A stretch of DNA of 64,000 nucleotides from Pontibaca salina (GCF_016307205.1 NZ_JAEIJD010000002.1:310001-374000); one strand, 5' to 3'; numbered from the stretch's first letter, positions 39,319 to 48,507 are shown. Translations and numbers: made by a program. Notes: generated by a model from the sequence alone, not told the origin.

Positions 39319-40238
39319 CGATCGTTCGTTTCCGGCTGCAGCGCCTGACCGCCGACCGCCTTCCAGCGGCGGTGAATCCAAAACCATTGATCCATATGGT
39401 CGCGGACCAGCGCCTCTAGACCATCATTGATGGTTTGGGTCATGGTCACCGGGTCGCTGTGGGGAATGGCCGCCTGCGCCTCGATCCGGAAGCTCAGGCC
39501 GTCGGGCTGGCGGATCGCATAGATCGGGATCAGCGCGGCATCATATTTCAACGCCAGTTCCGCCGGCACCACCGAAGTCATGGCAGGCTGGCCGAAGAAT
39601 TGCAATTCGTGCCCTCCATAAACGTGCTGATCGCCGATGATAGCGATGGTTCCGCCGTGTTTCAGGTGGCGGACCATTTCCATCATTCCGCGCCGACCCT
39701 GCTCGAACATGGGCCGGCCGGTTTCTTCTAAAGCGCGCACATAGTGGCGGTTGAAATAAGGGTTCTTCATGCGGCGATAGAGGCCGCCCATCTCGAACCC
39801 GCGGGCCATCAGGCTGGCACGGGCGGCGATGTAATTGCCAAAATGCCCCGAGATCAAAATCGCCGGTCGGCCATTGGTGCGGGCCTCCTGCAGTCCGGCA
39901 AGGCCCGGACCGCTGATCGGGGATGCTGCGGCGCGATCGAGAAAGGCAGTGCCCGAATACAATTCGATCATTGTGCGACCGACATTGTCAGGAACTGCCC
40001 GGACCAGACGTCGCACCTCTGTTTCGGGCATGTAAGGACAGGTCAGCGCAAGATTATCGCGCACACGGACGTCAAACCCGGCCAACGGCGCGAGGCGCGC
40101 TGTTAACCAGCCCATCATCGGCACGCGCCATTGATAAGGCACCAATTGCGCCAAGCCGATCAACCCGCGCACGAACAGGTTGCCCGTAAAATAACGTGCG
40201 CGAACAAGGAAGGGCAGGGAGGCTGGGTCTTTCGACAT
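39315..40238 (-). CDS. Lysophospholipid/lipid A-type acyltransferase (LpxL/HtrB family)
   Basis: A 307-residue inner-membrane-associated acyltransferase of the family that adds secondary acyl chains to lipid A. The hydrophobic N-terminal helix (about 15-35) and the conserved core are present: RPAILISGHFGNYIAARASL, GGLYRRMKNPYFNRHYVRAL, GRRGMMEMVRHLKHGGTIAI, DQHVYGGHELQFFGQPA and PAELALKYDAALIPIYAIRQ. In the usual HX4(D/E) catalytic motif the acidic residue is replaced: the sequence is HFGNYI, with Ile where Asp or Glu is expected. Activity may be reduced or altered, or another residue may take over. It is convergent with the DUF1223 gene. Confidence 0.85.
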   Translation of the reverse strand: MSKDPASLPFLVRARYFTGNLFVRGLIGLAQLVPYQWRVPMMGWLTARLAPLAGFDVRVRDNLALTCPYMPETEVRRLVRAVPDNVGRTMIELYSGTAFLDRAAASPISGPGLAGLQEARTNGRPAILISGHFGNYIAARASLMARGFEMGGLYRRMKNPYFNRHYVRALEETGRPMFEQGRRGMMEMVRHLKHGGTIAIIGDQHVYGGHELQFFGQPAMTSVVPAELALKYDAALIPIYAIRQPDGLSFRIEAQAAIPHSDPVTMTQTINDGLEALVRDHMDQWFWIHRRWKAVGGQALQPETNDR

Positions 40239-40535
40239 GATGGCTCGGGCGGCAGCGGGCGGTAAATTATGATAGGATCCAGCCTTACAGCTCGCTTCGG
40301 TCGATCACAAGCGCACCTATCCGTTCCACGCGGGCTCCCCAGCGGCGACAACCGGAAGGCGTAAATTTGCGAATGGATGTCGGGCTGAACCCGTCAGCCC
40401 CGCAGGATGCACTTGCAACTTCGCGTAGAGGATGCTGCTTGAGATATTCGGCGCTGCAGGGGTAAGGTCTCCATTTATAACGTAAAAAGGGAATTGCCCT
40501 TCGCGCGGCAGGCAAGACCGCAAAAGGAGAGAGAC

Positions 40536-41012
40536 ATGTTGGGTGAAATGGTAGCTGTGGTTGGAATGTCGCTGCTGGTGGGCACCGCCGCCGTTGCCGC
40601 GGATGCGGGGACGATCTTGCAAGTGACGGGGCGCATCGCCGGCGAGACCGTAGCGCTGGAGCACGCCGAATTGCAGGAATTGCCGCAGATCGAGCTTGAG
40701 ACCTCGACGGTGGTGACCGACGGCACACATAAATTTACCGGGTTCTTGATGCGCGACCTCATGGAAAATCTGCGGGCTGATGGCGACCGTGTCACTGCGG
40801 TGGCGCTTAACGATTACGCGGTGGATATTCCAATGGCTGATTTCTATGATTACGATGTAATCGTGGCCTACAGCATGGATGACATACCGCTGGGCCGCGA
40901 CGACAAGGGGCCATTGTGGATTGTCTATCCCCGCGACGATCATCAGGAATTGCAGGACATTCGATATGATTATCGCTGGGTGTGGCAACTCTCCCGACTT
41001 GAAGTGCAATGA
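40536..41012 (+). CDS. Small exported molybdopterin-domain-like (SUOX-fold) protein
   Basis: A 158-residue protein with a signal peptide (MLGEMVAVVGMSLLVGTAAVAA) and a region resembling the oxidoreductase molybdopterin-binding domain, with GTILQVTGRIAG, KFTGFLMRDLMENLRADGDR, VALNDYAVDIPMADFYDYD and GPLWIVYPRDDH followed by YRWVWQLSRLEV. The cysteine that ligates Mo in sulfite-oxidase-type enzymes is not evident, so it is probably not a normal molybdoenzyme. GGAGAG precedes the ATG at 40536. Its stop overlaps the histidine kinase start by 4 bp, which suggests it is the sensory partner of that kinase. Similar gene pairs occur in other Rhodobacterales as far as I recall. Confidence 0.75.
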   Translation: MLGEMVAVVGMSLLVGTAAVAADAGTILQVTGRIAGETVALEHAELQELPQIELETSTVVTDGTHKFTGFLMRDLMENLRADGDRVTAVALNDYAVDIPMADFYDYDVIVAYSMDDIPLGRDDKGPLWIVYPRDDHQELQDIRYDYRWVWQLSRLEVQ

Positions 41013-42781
41013 CGCGGCTGCGCACTTCGGTCATTGGGCTGCTCCTGCCGTCGGTGGCCGTGGTCGTTTTTGCGGTGCTGCTGACCTTTTCGCTGAGCCG
41101 GATGTCCGAAATCGAGAACGCGATGCGCGTCGAGGCAGAGCAGAATATGCTTTGGGTGCTGCATCAAAGCGAAGTGGCTGCCTTGCGTCTGGCGGAAATC
41201 ACTGCGCGCGCCGATTTGGACGAGGCAGAGCCAGACGATATTGCACTGCGCTTTGACATTTTGGTCAGCCGGATCGCGCTGCTCAATGACGGGCCGCAAC
41301 GCCGTTTTATGGACAAGCTGGGCTATGGCGATGGTCTGGACCGGCTGAACGGTGAGATACAGAGGATTGCGCCGATGGTAGCCGGTTTTGCGCCGGGTGA
41401 TGGCGCACGTCTGCGCGCTGCTTTGGAGCCGTTCCCGCAGCTTCTCGGGCGTGCGGCCAACGCAGCGATGATCGCTGATTGGGACGAGGTGGGCGGGCGG
41501 CTCGAAACCCATCGCAGCCAATTGCGCCAGATCATCGCATCGCTGGCCGGCATCATGGTTGCGGGCGCGGTTCTGACGATCACCTTGGTTCAGGCGCTCC
41601 GGCTTTCGCGACAACGCAACCGGATGTTGCGCCGTGCGCGGGATTTTTCAGAACTGCTGATCTCTTCCAGTGGCGAGGGCATTCTAGCGGTTGATCGCGC
41701 GGGCCGCTGCACATTATGGAATGATGCGGCAGCGGAGATGGTGGGCAAATCCGGCGAACATGCGGTTGGCCGGTTCTTGGCCGAGGTTGGGGGGTTCTTT
41801 GATACGGCGCTTGTTCGGCAGGCGGTGGCCCGCGCGTTTACCGGGGAAACGACGCAGTTAGGCTTGCAACCCTTGTTTCGCCAAGATTGTGATATCCCCC
41901 TATATGTTGATCTGCGTTTTTTCCCGATGCGCAATGACGGTCAGATTGTTGGGGCGATCCTATTCATGCATGACGCTTCAGACAGTCATGCCGCTCAGCA
42001 GAAGGATGCTCAGGATCGGGACCGGCTGGAAGAGCTTGTAGCCGAGCGTACCCGCGAGTTGGACGATGCGCTGAAGCGGGAACGATCTGCCGCCGATCTA
42101 TATCGCAACTTCGCCGCGATGGTGTCACACCAGTTTCGCACACCGTTGGCCGTTGCGGATTCGGCGCTGCAACGTCTGATTCGGCGCGGCCCCAACGCCC
42201 AGCCGCAAGAAGTGGCCGAACGTGCAAGCCGCGCCCGCGATGCCATCGCGGGGCTGACACGGCTGGTTGAAAGCACGCTGGATGCGGCGCGGCTGGATGC
42301 AGGCCAGATCGGTGCACGGCGGGTAAAATGCGATCTTGCCGAGATCCTCCGAACAGTCTGTCACCGCCAGCGGGCCGCTGCACCGGGCCGACGGATCAAC
42401 GTCACGCAAGCAGAGCCCGGCGAAAGCTTTGCGTTCTGCGACCCGGCCCATGCCGAACAGGTGCTGGAAAACCTGTTGTCCAATGCCGACAAATATGCCG
42501 CTGCAGGGGTCGATATTTCGGTGATCTTACATGGCGATGCGGACCGCCTGTTCTGCGATGTCCATAACGCCGGAAGCCCGGTTGCCGAGGCGGATCGCGC
42601 GCGGCTGTTCCAGCGCAACTATCGCGGCGCAAACAGCGCCGGTATCGCCGGTACAGGGATCGGCCTGTTCATGGCGCGCACCTTGGCGCGGATGCAGGGC
42701 GGCGATGTAACATTGCAACCGGGCAGCGATGGCATGACCTTCCGCATGGCGCTGCCCCGCATAGAGGTGGCCCAAAGATGA
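41009..42781 (+). CDS. Membrane-bound sensor histidine kinase with PAS domain
   Basis: A 590-residue kinase. Two membrane helices (about residues 9-30 and 178-198) flank a periplasmic helical sensor region. A PAS-type domain follows (about 215-330, ISSSGEGILAVDRAGRCTLWND), then a coiled coil, the dimerisation/phosphoacceptor domain with H-box AMVSHQFRTPLAV (His374), and an ATPase domain with an N-box (ENLLSNADKYA) and G-boxes (GTGIGLFMARTLARM). It autophosphorylates and presumably passes phosphate to the response regulator encoded next, which overlaps it by 4 bp. The signal is unknown; the preceding exported protein may supply it. Confidence 0.92.
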   Translation: MTRLRTSVIGLLLPSVAVVVFAVLLTFSLSRMSEIENAMRVEAEQNMLWVLHQSEVAALRLAEITARADLDEAEPDDIALRFDILVSRIALLNDGPQRRFMDKLGYGDGLDRLNGEIQRIAPMVAGFAPGDGARLRAALEPFPQLLGRAANAAMIADWDEVGGRLETHRSQLRQIIASLAGIMVAGAVLTITLVQALRLSRQRNRMLRRARDFSELLISSSGEGILAVDRAGRCTLWNDAAAEMVGKSGEHAVGRFLAEVGGFFDTALVRQAVARAFTGETTQLGLQPLFRQDCDIPLYVDLRFFPMRNDGQIVGAILFMHDASDSHAAQQKDAQDRDRLEELVAERTRELDDALKRERSAADLYRNFAAMVSHQFRTPLAVADSALQRLIRRGPNAQPQEVAERASRARDAIAGLTRLVESTLDAARLDAGQIGARRVKCDLAEILRTVCHRQRAAAPGRRINVTQAEPGESFAFCDPAHAEQVLENLLSNADKYAAAGVDISVILHGDADRLFCDVHNAGSPVAEADRARLFQRNYRGANSAGIAGTGIGLFMARTLARMQGGDVTLQPGSDGMTFRMALPRIEVAQR

Positions 42782-43830
42782 CCGATATACGCCCGTCTCC
42801 CCTGATTCTCGTGGTCGAAGACGAACAGGCCTTGCAATGCGATATTGTCGAAGAGCTGCAAGAGACCGGCTATCGCACAGTGTCTGCCAGCGATGGGCAG
42901 GAGGCGCTTGACCTGTTGGCCGAAGTCACCCCGGACTTGATACTTTGCGATATTACAATGCCCGGTTTGAATGGGTACGGGATGTTGCGGGCTTTACGCA
43001 AGGAGCGCCCGGAGCTTGCCGCGATCCCGTTTGTTTTTCTCAGCGCGCTTTCCGAGCCGCGCGAGGTGGTCGAGGGCAAATCGCTAGGGGCCGATGATTA
43101 TCTGGTCAAACCTGTCGATTATGACTTGATGCTGGCAACGATCGCAGCCCGCTTGCGTCAGGTCGGGCTCATCCGCAGCCGCCATGATGCCGAATTGACC
43201 GCGCTGCGGGGCGCGCTCGCGGGGTTTAACGGCGCCGGTGCCGCGCGCGTGCTGGATTTTATTGCACTGGGCGTCGTGCTTTTGGATGAACAGGGGAAAA
43301 TAATCCATTCAAACAGTGCGGCGCATGATTTAGCAGCCGTATCCGATTTCATCCAATTTTCCGGGAATGAGATACGCGCTTCCGATTCATTGGCTGACCG
43401 GGCATTGCAGCGGGCCATTCGCGAGGCTCGGGCGGCGGCGATGAGTGGTCGGGAAAAGACTGCCGGAGTTTTGTTGCAAAGTGGACAGGACGCGGGAGCT
43501 GTTTCGGTGCTGACATGTGCGTTACCGCGCGAGGACGTCTATAAAGAGGGCCAACCGGAAATTGTATTGTTCCTGTCGACACCGGACGGTCACAAGCGGG
43601 TTTCCGAATCGCTTTTGATGGAGCTGTTCGAGCTAACTCCGACCGAAGCACGGGTTGCAGGCGCCTTGGCCAACAGTTCCCGCTCGGCCGATTTGGCCGC
43701 GGAGTTGGGGGTTTCAAACACCACCATAGCCTTTCACATGCGCAATCTTTTTCAGAAAACGGGTACCAATCGCCGGGCCGATCTCATCGCGCTTATCCTC
43801 GCGGGACCGATGATGATCAAATCGGACTGA
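42778..43830 (+). CDS. Response regulator with REC, PAS-like and LuxR-type HTH domains
   Basis: A 350-residue regulator. The N-terminal receiver domain (about 1-125) has acidic residues VVEDE near 12-16, phosphoacceptor Asp58 in LILCDITMPGLNG, and the conserved Lys in DYLVKPVDYD. A middle PAS-like segment (about 155-220, DFIALGVVLLDEQGKIIHSN) follows, then a C-terminal LuxR/GerE helix-turn-helix (about 285-345, LTPTEARVAGALANSSR and AAELGVSNTTIAFHMRNLFQ with KTGTNRRADLI). The domain order suggests a transcription factor whose partner kinase is encoded immediately upstream. Targets are unknown. Confidence 0.9.
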   Translation: MTDIRPSPLILVVEDEQALQCDIVEELQETGYRTVSASDGQEALDLLAEVTPDLILCDITMPGLNGYGMLRALRKERPELAAIPFVFLSALSEPREVVEGKSLGADDYLVKPVDYDLMLATIAARLRQVGLIRSRHDAELTALRGALAGFNGAGAARVLDFIALGVVLLDEQGKIIHSNSAAHDLAAVSDFIQFSGNEIRASDSLADRALQRAIREARAAAMSGREKTAGVLLQSGQDAGAVSVLTCALPREDVYKEGQPEIVLFLSTPDGHKRVSESLLMELFELTPTEARVAGALANSSRSADLAAELGVSNTTIAFHMRNLFQKTGTNRRADLIALILAGPMMIKSD

Positions 43831-43952
43831 GGCACAGTCATGCCCCTGTTGGCTTGGCGGCATGTGCCAAGAAACGCGGGGTGAAACCGAAAACGCTGAT
43901 AGATTTGCTGAGCCGGTGCAGCTCAGCAGAACATCCGCATCAATGCGGTTCG

Positions 43953-44603
43953 TCAGTGGTCGGCTTTCCCCTGCAATTCGCGAATTACCTTTTGCCAAAG
44001 CTCGGGCGGTTGAGCGCCGGGCACGGCATGTTTACCGGCGACGATGAAGGTGGGCACCGAACTTACCCCCATTTCGCGCGCTTGCGTGTCGCGGTCGCGA
44101 ATATTTTGCACGTCTGAATCCGATTGCAAAAGCCGCCGCACAACCGAGGCGTCCATGCCGATTGTATCGGCAATATCGGCCAGCACCTCGTTGGACCCGA
44201 TGTCACGGCCTTGCACGAAATACGCATCGAAAAGCGCGTCGACTACTGCGTTCTGGCGCTGTTCGATCCCGGCCCAATGGATCAGCCGATGCGCATCCAC
44301 CGTGTTGGGGGTGCGCAGCATTACATCGAAATTGATGGTTAGCCCGGCTTTCTGCGCATGTTCGGCGACTGGCAGATAGGCTTTGATGGCCGCTTCCTGT
44401 CCGCCAAACTTGGCTTCCAGATAGGTCCGTCGGTCCATACCTTCGCGGGGCATCTCGGGGTTCAACATGAACGGATGCCATTGGATCGCAAAGGGGTGGC
44501 CCGGTTCGGCGGCCAACGCGCGATCCAGTTGGGCCTTGCCGATATAGCACCACGGACAGATCGGATCGGACAGGATGTCCAGGCTGACGACGGTTTCGCT
44601 CAT
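43953..44603 (-). CDS. DsbA-family oxidoreductase, FrnE/HCCA isomerase-like
   Basis: A 216-residue cytoplasmic DsbA-like protein. The thioredoxin-fold active site is SDPICPWCYIGK (CPWC near residues 18-21), with LNPEMPREGMDRRTYLEAKFG, NTVDAHRLIHWAG and GVSSVPTFIVAGKHAVPGAQ (cis-Pro loop) downstream. This is the FrnE type, often annotated as 2-hydroxychromene-2-carboxylate isomerase-like; a thiol-disulfide role is more likely than naphthalene metabolism here. Its start overlaps the end of the acyl-CoA synthetase gene by 4 bp, so the two are cotranscribed. Confidence 0.88.
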   Translation of the reverse strand: MSETVVSLDILSDPICPWCYIGKAQLDRALAAEPGHPFAIQWHPFMLNPEMPREGMDRRTYLEAKFGGQEAAIKAYLPVAEHAQKAGLTINFDVMLRTPNTVDAHRLIHWAGIEQRQNAVVDALFDAYFVQGRDIGSNEVLADIADTIGMDASVVRRLLQSDSDVQNIRDRDTQAREMGVSSVPTFIVAGKHAVPGAQPPELWQKVIRELQGKADH

Positions 44604-46120
44604 GTTTCCCCGGCTTTGAAATGTTCGCGTAACGCACGGCGCAGCAATTTTCCATTGGCCCCCACCGGCAAGTTAGGCAGATGGATGAAGGCGCGTGGTT
44701 GCTTGTAGCGCGCTAGGTGGTCTTTGACATAGGTGTGCAGATCGCGTTCGTCCAGCGCTGTGGGGCCAGTGTAAAACGCGGCAATGATGCGTGCGTCATC
44801 TTTGACTTCAACCTCGGTGACGCCGGCTTGGGTGATCAAGGGATGGGCGGTTAGCACGATTTCGATCTCGAGAGGCGAGACGCGATAGCCGCCGGCGTTC
44901 ATCATGTCGTCGGCGCGCCCCAGATAGGTGATCTGCCCATCCTCGGCCATTGACCCCTGATCCCCCGTCAGAAACCAGTCTCCGCGAAAGCGCGCGGCGG
45001 TCTCGTCCGGGGCATTCAGATATCCCAGCATCAGGCCGGGATCGGAACGATGCACGGCAATCGTGCCCTCGTGGCCCTGCGGGACCGGGGTTCCGTTATC
45101 GTCGGTAATGGCCACGCGTCGACCCTTTTGTGGCTGCCCCAGCGCGGCGTTGCGGGCCGGATATTTGGGGCTGGAAGAAATGAAGGTCGAACATTCCGAA
45201 AGGCCGTAAGCCTCGTAAAGGCCGGTGCCTGTGGCGGTGTGCCATGCAGCGTGCAGCGCCGGCGACAGCTTTTCGCCCGCGCTCAATCCGTGGCGCAGGT
45301 CGGGCAGGTCTAACGCGGGGTGATCCTGTAGAAGTTTGCGAAAGACGCCGGGGGCAGCGGCAAAGATCGTCGCGCCGTGGGTGTGCAACAAGCCGGGCAA
45401 TGCGCTGATCGGCGTGCCCTCTGCTGGGATCAAGGCGGTTGCGCCCCTGATCCAAGGGTCCATTAATCCGGTGCCCAGCGTATAGGTCCAATTGAAGGCG
45501 CCGCCGTGCAGCAGGCGATCATCAAGTCGAAGATCATTCCAACCCGTAACCATCATCTGCCGCGCCCAGATCGCGCGATGGGCATGTGCAACGGCGCGCG
45601 GCTGCCCCGAGGTTCCCGACGTGTAGACGATATAGGCCAGTCGATCGGGGTCGCCCATGGCCCAGTCGCACGGGCTCAGGTCGCGCATGGCGCGTAGGGC
45701 GTCCAGTGGGATTTCAACTGCGCCGGCCGCACTGGCCACGGCTGGGTCGCGCAGCATTGCGGCGGGGCTTAGCGAGGCGATGATCGCTGCCACTTCGGGT
45801 TCGGTCAGTTGTGAAGAGGTCGGCACCGGCACCAGCCCGGCTGCGATGGCACCCAGATAGGCAATGGGAAAATCCACAGTGTTGCCCAGTCGCATCAGAA
45901 CGATGTCACCGGGCGCTAACCCCGAATCTAGCAGCCCGGTCCCGGTCGCACGCACGGCATGTTCAAGCGCACGATAACTCCAGTCATGTGCGCCGTCGTG
46001 CTCCAGCACCGAAAGGGCGACTTTATCCGGCTGCGTCCCGGCCCGTCCGAGAACATGGGCGGCCAGATTGAAAGCGCAAGGGCAGGGCGACGGTGGTCCC
46101 TGATCGAAAACGGACAACAT
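44600..46120 (-). CDS. Acyl-CoA synthetase (AMP-forming, benzoate-CoA ligase-like)
   Basis: A 506-residue ANL-superfamily ligase that activates a carboxylic acid through an acyl-AMP to its CoA thioester. The adenylate P-loop is LAYIVYTSGTSGQPRAVAHA, followed by GAFNWTYTLGTGL, AYGLSECSTFISSS, FRGDWFLTGDQG and the C-terminal GRADDMMNAGGYRVSPLEIE, with VKDHLARYKQPRAFIHLPNL and the catalytic Lys in GANGKLLRRAL. It begins MLSVFDQGPPS at 46120, the opening usual for roseobacter homologues, although no clear ribosome site precedes it. Substrate is uncertain (aromatic or medium-chain acids are possible). It is coupled to the FrnE-like gene. Confidence 0.88.
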   Translation of the reverse strand: MLSVFDQGPPSPCPCAFNLAAHVLGRAGTQPDKVALSVLEHDGAHDWSYRALEHAVRATGTGLLDSGLAPGDIVLMRLGNTVDFPIAYLGAIAAGLVPVPTSSQLTEPEVAAIIASLSPAAMLRDPAVASAAGAVEIPLDALRAMRDLSPCDWAMGDPDRLAYIVYTSGTSGQPRAVAHAHRAIWARQMMVTGWNDLRLDDRLLHGGAFNWTYTLGTGLMDPWIRGATALIPAEGTPISALPGLLHTHGATIFAAAPGVFRKLLQDHPALDLPDLRHGLSAGEKLSPALHAAWHTATGTGLYEAYGLSECSTFISSSPKYPARNAALGQPQKGRRVAITDDNGTPVPQGHEGTIAVHRSDPGLMLGYLNAPDETAARFRGDWFLTGDQGSMAEDGQITYLGRADDMMNAGGYRVSPLEIEIVLTAHPLITQAGVTEVEVKDDARIIAAFYTGPTALDERDLHTYVKDHLARYKQPRAFIHLPNLPVGANGKLLRRALREHFKAGET

Positions 46121-46227
46121 GGAAAAAGGGGCTAATCTGCTATGAGCCGTGTTGCAAGTTGCATCATTGGCAGATGGGTTCGACTGGATTTGTCGCTGCC
46201 CGCAAAGCCGGGCTGACATGGTGCAGT

Positions 46228-46458
46228 TCAAATTCCCGGATCGGATATTTCGCGATTCAGTGTCTCAATGTAAAGAAGGTCATCGATCTCCTCGCGCGCT
46301 TCGTTCACGGATAGGTTGTGAAGCTTTGCCAGATGCGCCTCGAATCGGGCGCGATCGTGTTTTCCGATTTCCACGGTGCTGTCATCAAGATGCGGAAACC
46401 GCGCTTTCATTCGGCCAGACCACAGCCCCCAATTTGCAGTTATATCATTCCAAGTCAT
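46228..46458 (-). CDS. CsbD-like small protein
   Basis: A 76-residue protein beginning MTWNDITANWGLWSGRMKAR, with an acidic middle (FPHLDDSTVEIGKHDRARFE) and a helical end (LSVNEAREEIDDLLYIE). The W..I...W pattern and helical layout recall the CsbD family of small stress proteins, but the match is loose. It stands alone 107 bp upstream of the acyl-CoA synthetase gene on the same strand. Function unknown. Confidence 0.65.
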   Translation of the reverse strand: MTWNDITANWGLWSGRMKARFPHLDDSTVEIGKHDRARFEAHLAKLHNLSVNEAREEIDDLLYIETLNREISDPGI

Positions 46459-46582
46459 GAGATTACGTTGTGTCCCCCATGTGAAGAGTTATCTATTCTT
46501 GTATAGACTAGCATGCGCCAGCGCAGAGAAAAGGCGATTAAACGGTGCTCTGCGCACGTGACCCAACGTTATTACGGGCCAA

Positions 46583-48400
46583 TCATTCTGATTGATACCA
46601 CCACACTTCGGGCAAAAAACCGATGCCATCGCCATAGATGGGCAGCCTGTCGGGATAATGCAGTTCTTTCACATGCGCGATCCGCCCAACGTCAAATTGC
46701 CAGATCGGGATCACATACCGGCCAGCGGTCAGCACCCGGTCAAGCGCGCGCACCGCGGCGGTGAACTCTTTCGCCGTGCGGGCCTGCAACATCGTGTCGA
46801 TCATTGCCTCAGCCGCCAGAGAATCGATGCCCGGCAGGTTGCGCGTTCCCGGTGTGTCGACGCCAGCACGGCCCCAATAAAGCCGCTGTTCATTGCCGGG
46901 ACTTAACGACAGATCGCGGCGGAAGGTGGTCATGTCGAAATCATACGCGGCGATACGGCTTTCGTATTGGGCATCATCCACGGCTTGCGTTGTCACGTCG
47001 ATGCCCAGCCGCGCCAGCGCACGGCTATAAAGGTCGATTACGGTCTGGTTGCCCGTATCACCCTGGCGCAACAGCACGGTGAACGCGAAAGGTTGGTCAT
47101 TAGCGTCCACCAGGGCTCCGCCCTGGACCAGCCAGCCCGCCTGTGCCAGCAGGTCGGCTGCGCGGCGAAGATTGGCGCGGTTGCGCGCGGTGCCATCGCC
47201 TATCGGCAAGGCATAGCCCTCCAGCACGCCGGGGGGCAGGCTGTCGGCAAAGGGCTCCAGCAATTCCCGTACCGCACCCGCGGCTGGGCCGGAGCGCATC
47301 GCCAGAACCGAGTTGTCGAAATAGGATTCGATGCGCGGCTGCGCCCCGCCGGTCATAGTATCGTTGATATATTCGAAGTTGAAAGCAAGCAGCAGGGCCT
47401 CTCGGACGCGCCAGTCATCGAACGGGGTTCGCCGGGTGTTCATCGCGAAACCGGTCATACCGGAAGGGCGGCCATGGGGAATCTCGGCTTTCACCACATT
47501 GCCGTGCTGAACTGCGGGGAAATCGTAGTGACGGGCCCATTTCTCGGCATTAAATTCCCGCATGACGCTCAGCGCGCCGGCCTTGAACGCTTCGAACTGC
47601 ACAGTTGAATCGCCAAAGAACTCGACACGCATTTCGTCGAAATTATGGGTGCCCCGGCGAAACGGCAGATTCTTGCCCCAATAGTCGGGATTGCGACGGA
47701 AGGTCACGTAACGCCCCGGCTCGAAACCGGAAATGACATATGGGCCGGTGCCGATGGGGATCGTATCCAGCCCCGAGTGCGCAAAATCACGGTCCTCCCA
47801 TTGGGCTTTCTGCAGGATCGGGCGCATCCCGGCGATCAAGGCAAGTTCACGGTCTTTGGTGTTGAATTTCAGCCGGACTTTGCGCGGCCCGGTCTGCTGA
47901 ATCGAGTCGATCTGGCGGGCCAGTCCGCGATAGCGCAGATGGCCCTTCGCTCCCAATGTTTCATAAGACCAGATCACATCTTCGACAGTCACGGGAGTGC
48001 CGTCCGAAAACCGTGCTTCTGGGCGCAAAGTGAATTCCACCCATGAGCGATCCGGCGCGGTTACAACCGATTCGGCCAACAGGCCGTACAGCGTGAATGG
48101 CTCGTCCCAAGAACGCCCCATAAGTGATTCATATGACCAGAAACTTTGCTGCCATGGCGGCGTGCCTTTCTGGACGAAAGGATTGAGCGAATCGAACCCC
48201 CCAGTATTGCCGAAAACGATCCGCCCGCCCTTTGGCGCGTCCGGGTTCGCATAGGGCAAAGACACAAAATCCGGTGGGAGCACGGGATCGCCATACATAG
48301 CTATGGCATGATGCGGTTGCGCGATGGCCGATGACGTGGCGCCAGTGACAAAGACAGCAGCGCTCAACACGCCAGCTCGGAGGAAGTCCAGCAGTTCCAA
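46583..48400 (-). CDS. ABC transporter substrate-binding protein, peptide type (YejA-like)
   Basis: A 605-residue exported binding protein of the SBP_bac_5 family. The N-terminal ~27 residues form a signal peptide (AAVFVTGATSSAIAQ). Typical stretches follow: YANPDAPKGGRIVFGNTGGF, LYGLLAESVVTAPDRSWVEF, FTLRPEARFSDGTPVTVEDV, IPIGTGPYVISGFEPGRYVT, RRTPFDDWRVREALLLAFNF and the C-terminal IPIWQFDVGRIAHVKELHYP. The YANPDAPKGG start is characteristic of YejA-type receptors for oligopeptides or microcin C-like peptides. No permease or ATPase gene is adjacent, so the transporter may be encoded elsewhere. The gene uses an ATG at 48400 with a modest upstream site. Confidence 0.9.
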   Translation of the reverse strand: MELLDFLRAGVLSAAVFVTGATSSAIAQPHHAIAMYGDPVLPPDFVSLPYANPDAPKGGRIVFGNTGGFDSLNPFVQKGTPPWQQSFWSYESLMGRSWDEPFTLYGLLAESVVTAPDRSWVEFTLRPEARFSDGTPVTVEDVIWSYETLGAKGHLRYRGLARQIDSIQQTGPRKVRLKFNTKDRELALIAGMRPILQKAQWEDRDFAHSGLDTIPIGTGPYVISGFEPGRYVTFRRNPDYWGKNLPFRRGTHNFDEMRVEFFGDSTVQFEAFKAGALSVMREFNAEKWARHYDFPAVQHGNVVKAEIPHGRPSGMTGFAMNTRRTPFDDWRVREALLLAFNFEYINDTMTGGAQPRIESYFDNSVLAMRSGPAAGAVRELLEPFADSLPPGVLEGYALPIGDGTARNRANLRRAADLLAQAGWLVQGGALVDANDQPFAFTVLLRQGDTGNQTVIDLYSRALARLGIDVTTQAVDDAQYESRIAAYDFDMTTFRRDLSLSPGNEQRLYWGRAGVDTPGTRNLPGIDSLAAEAMIDTMLQARTAKEFTAAVRALDRVLTAGRYVIPIWQFDVGRIAHVKELHYPDRLPIYGDGIGFLPEVWWYQSE

Positions 48401-48478
48401 TTTGGTAATAATCCCGCTCGGATTTTATATTATGCCCGCGACGTTAACCGGGGATTCACGTCTTTTCAAACTTTTAGC

Positions 48479-48507
48479 TTGGATCATGCGTTAAGATTGC
48501 TTATAAC
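48479..48507 (+). promoter_or_regulatory. Predicted sigma-70 promoter of candidate sRNA
   Basis: A -35-like TTGGAT (48479-48484) and a -10-like TATAAC (48502-48507) are separated by exactly 17 bp. Transcription would start near 48514. No protein gene follows before the terminator at 48562-48588. Confidence 0.45.

Noticed and set aside
48490-48507. CtrA-like TTAA-N7-TATA word inside the candidate sRNA promoter
   Set aside because: The second half is TATA, not TTAA, and the bases are better explained by the -10 element.
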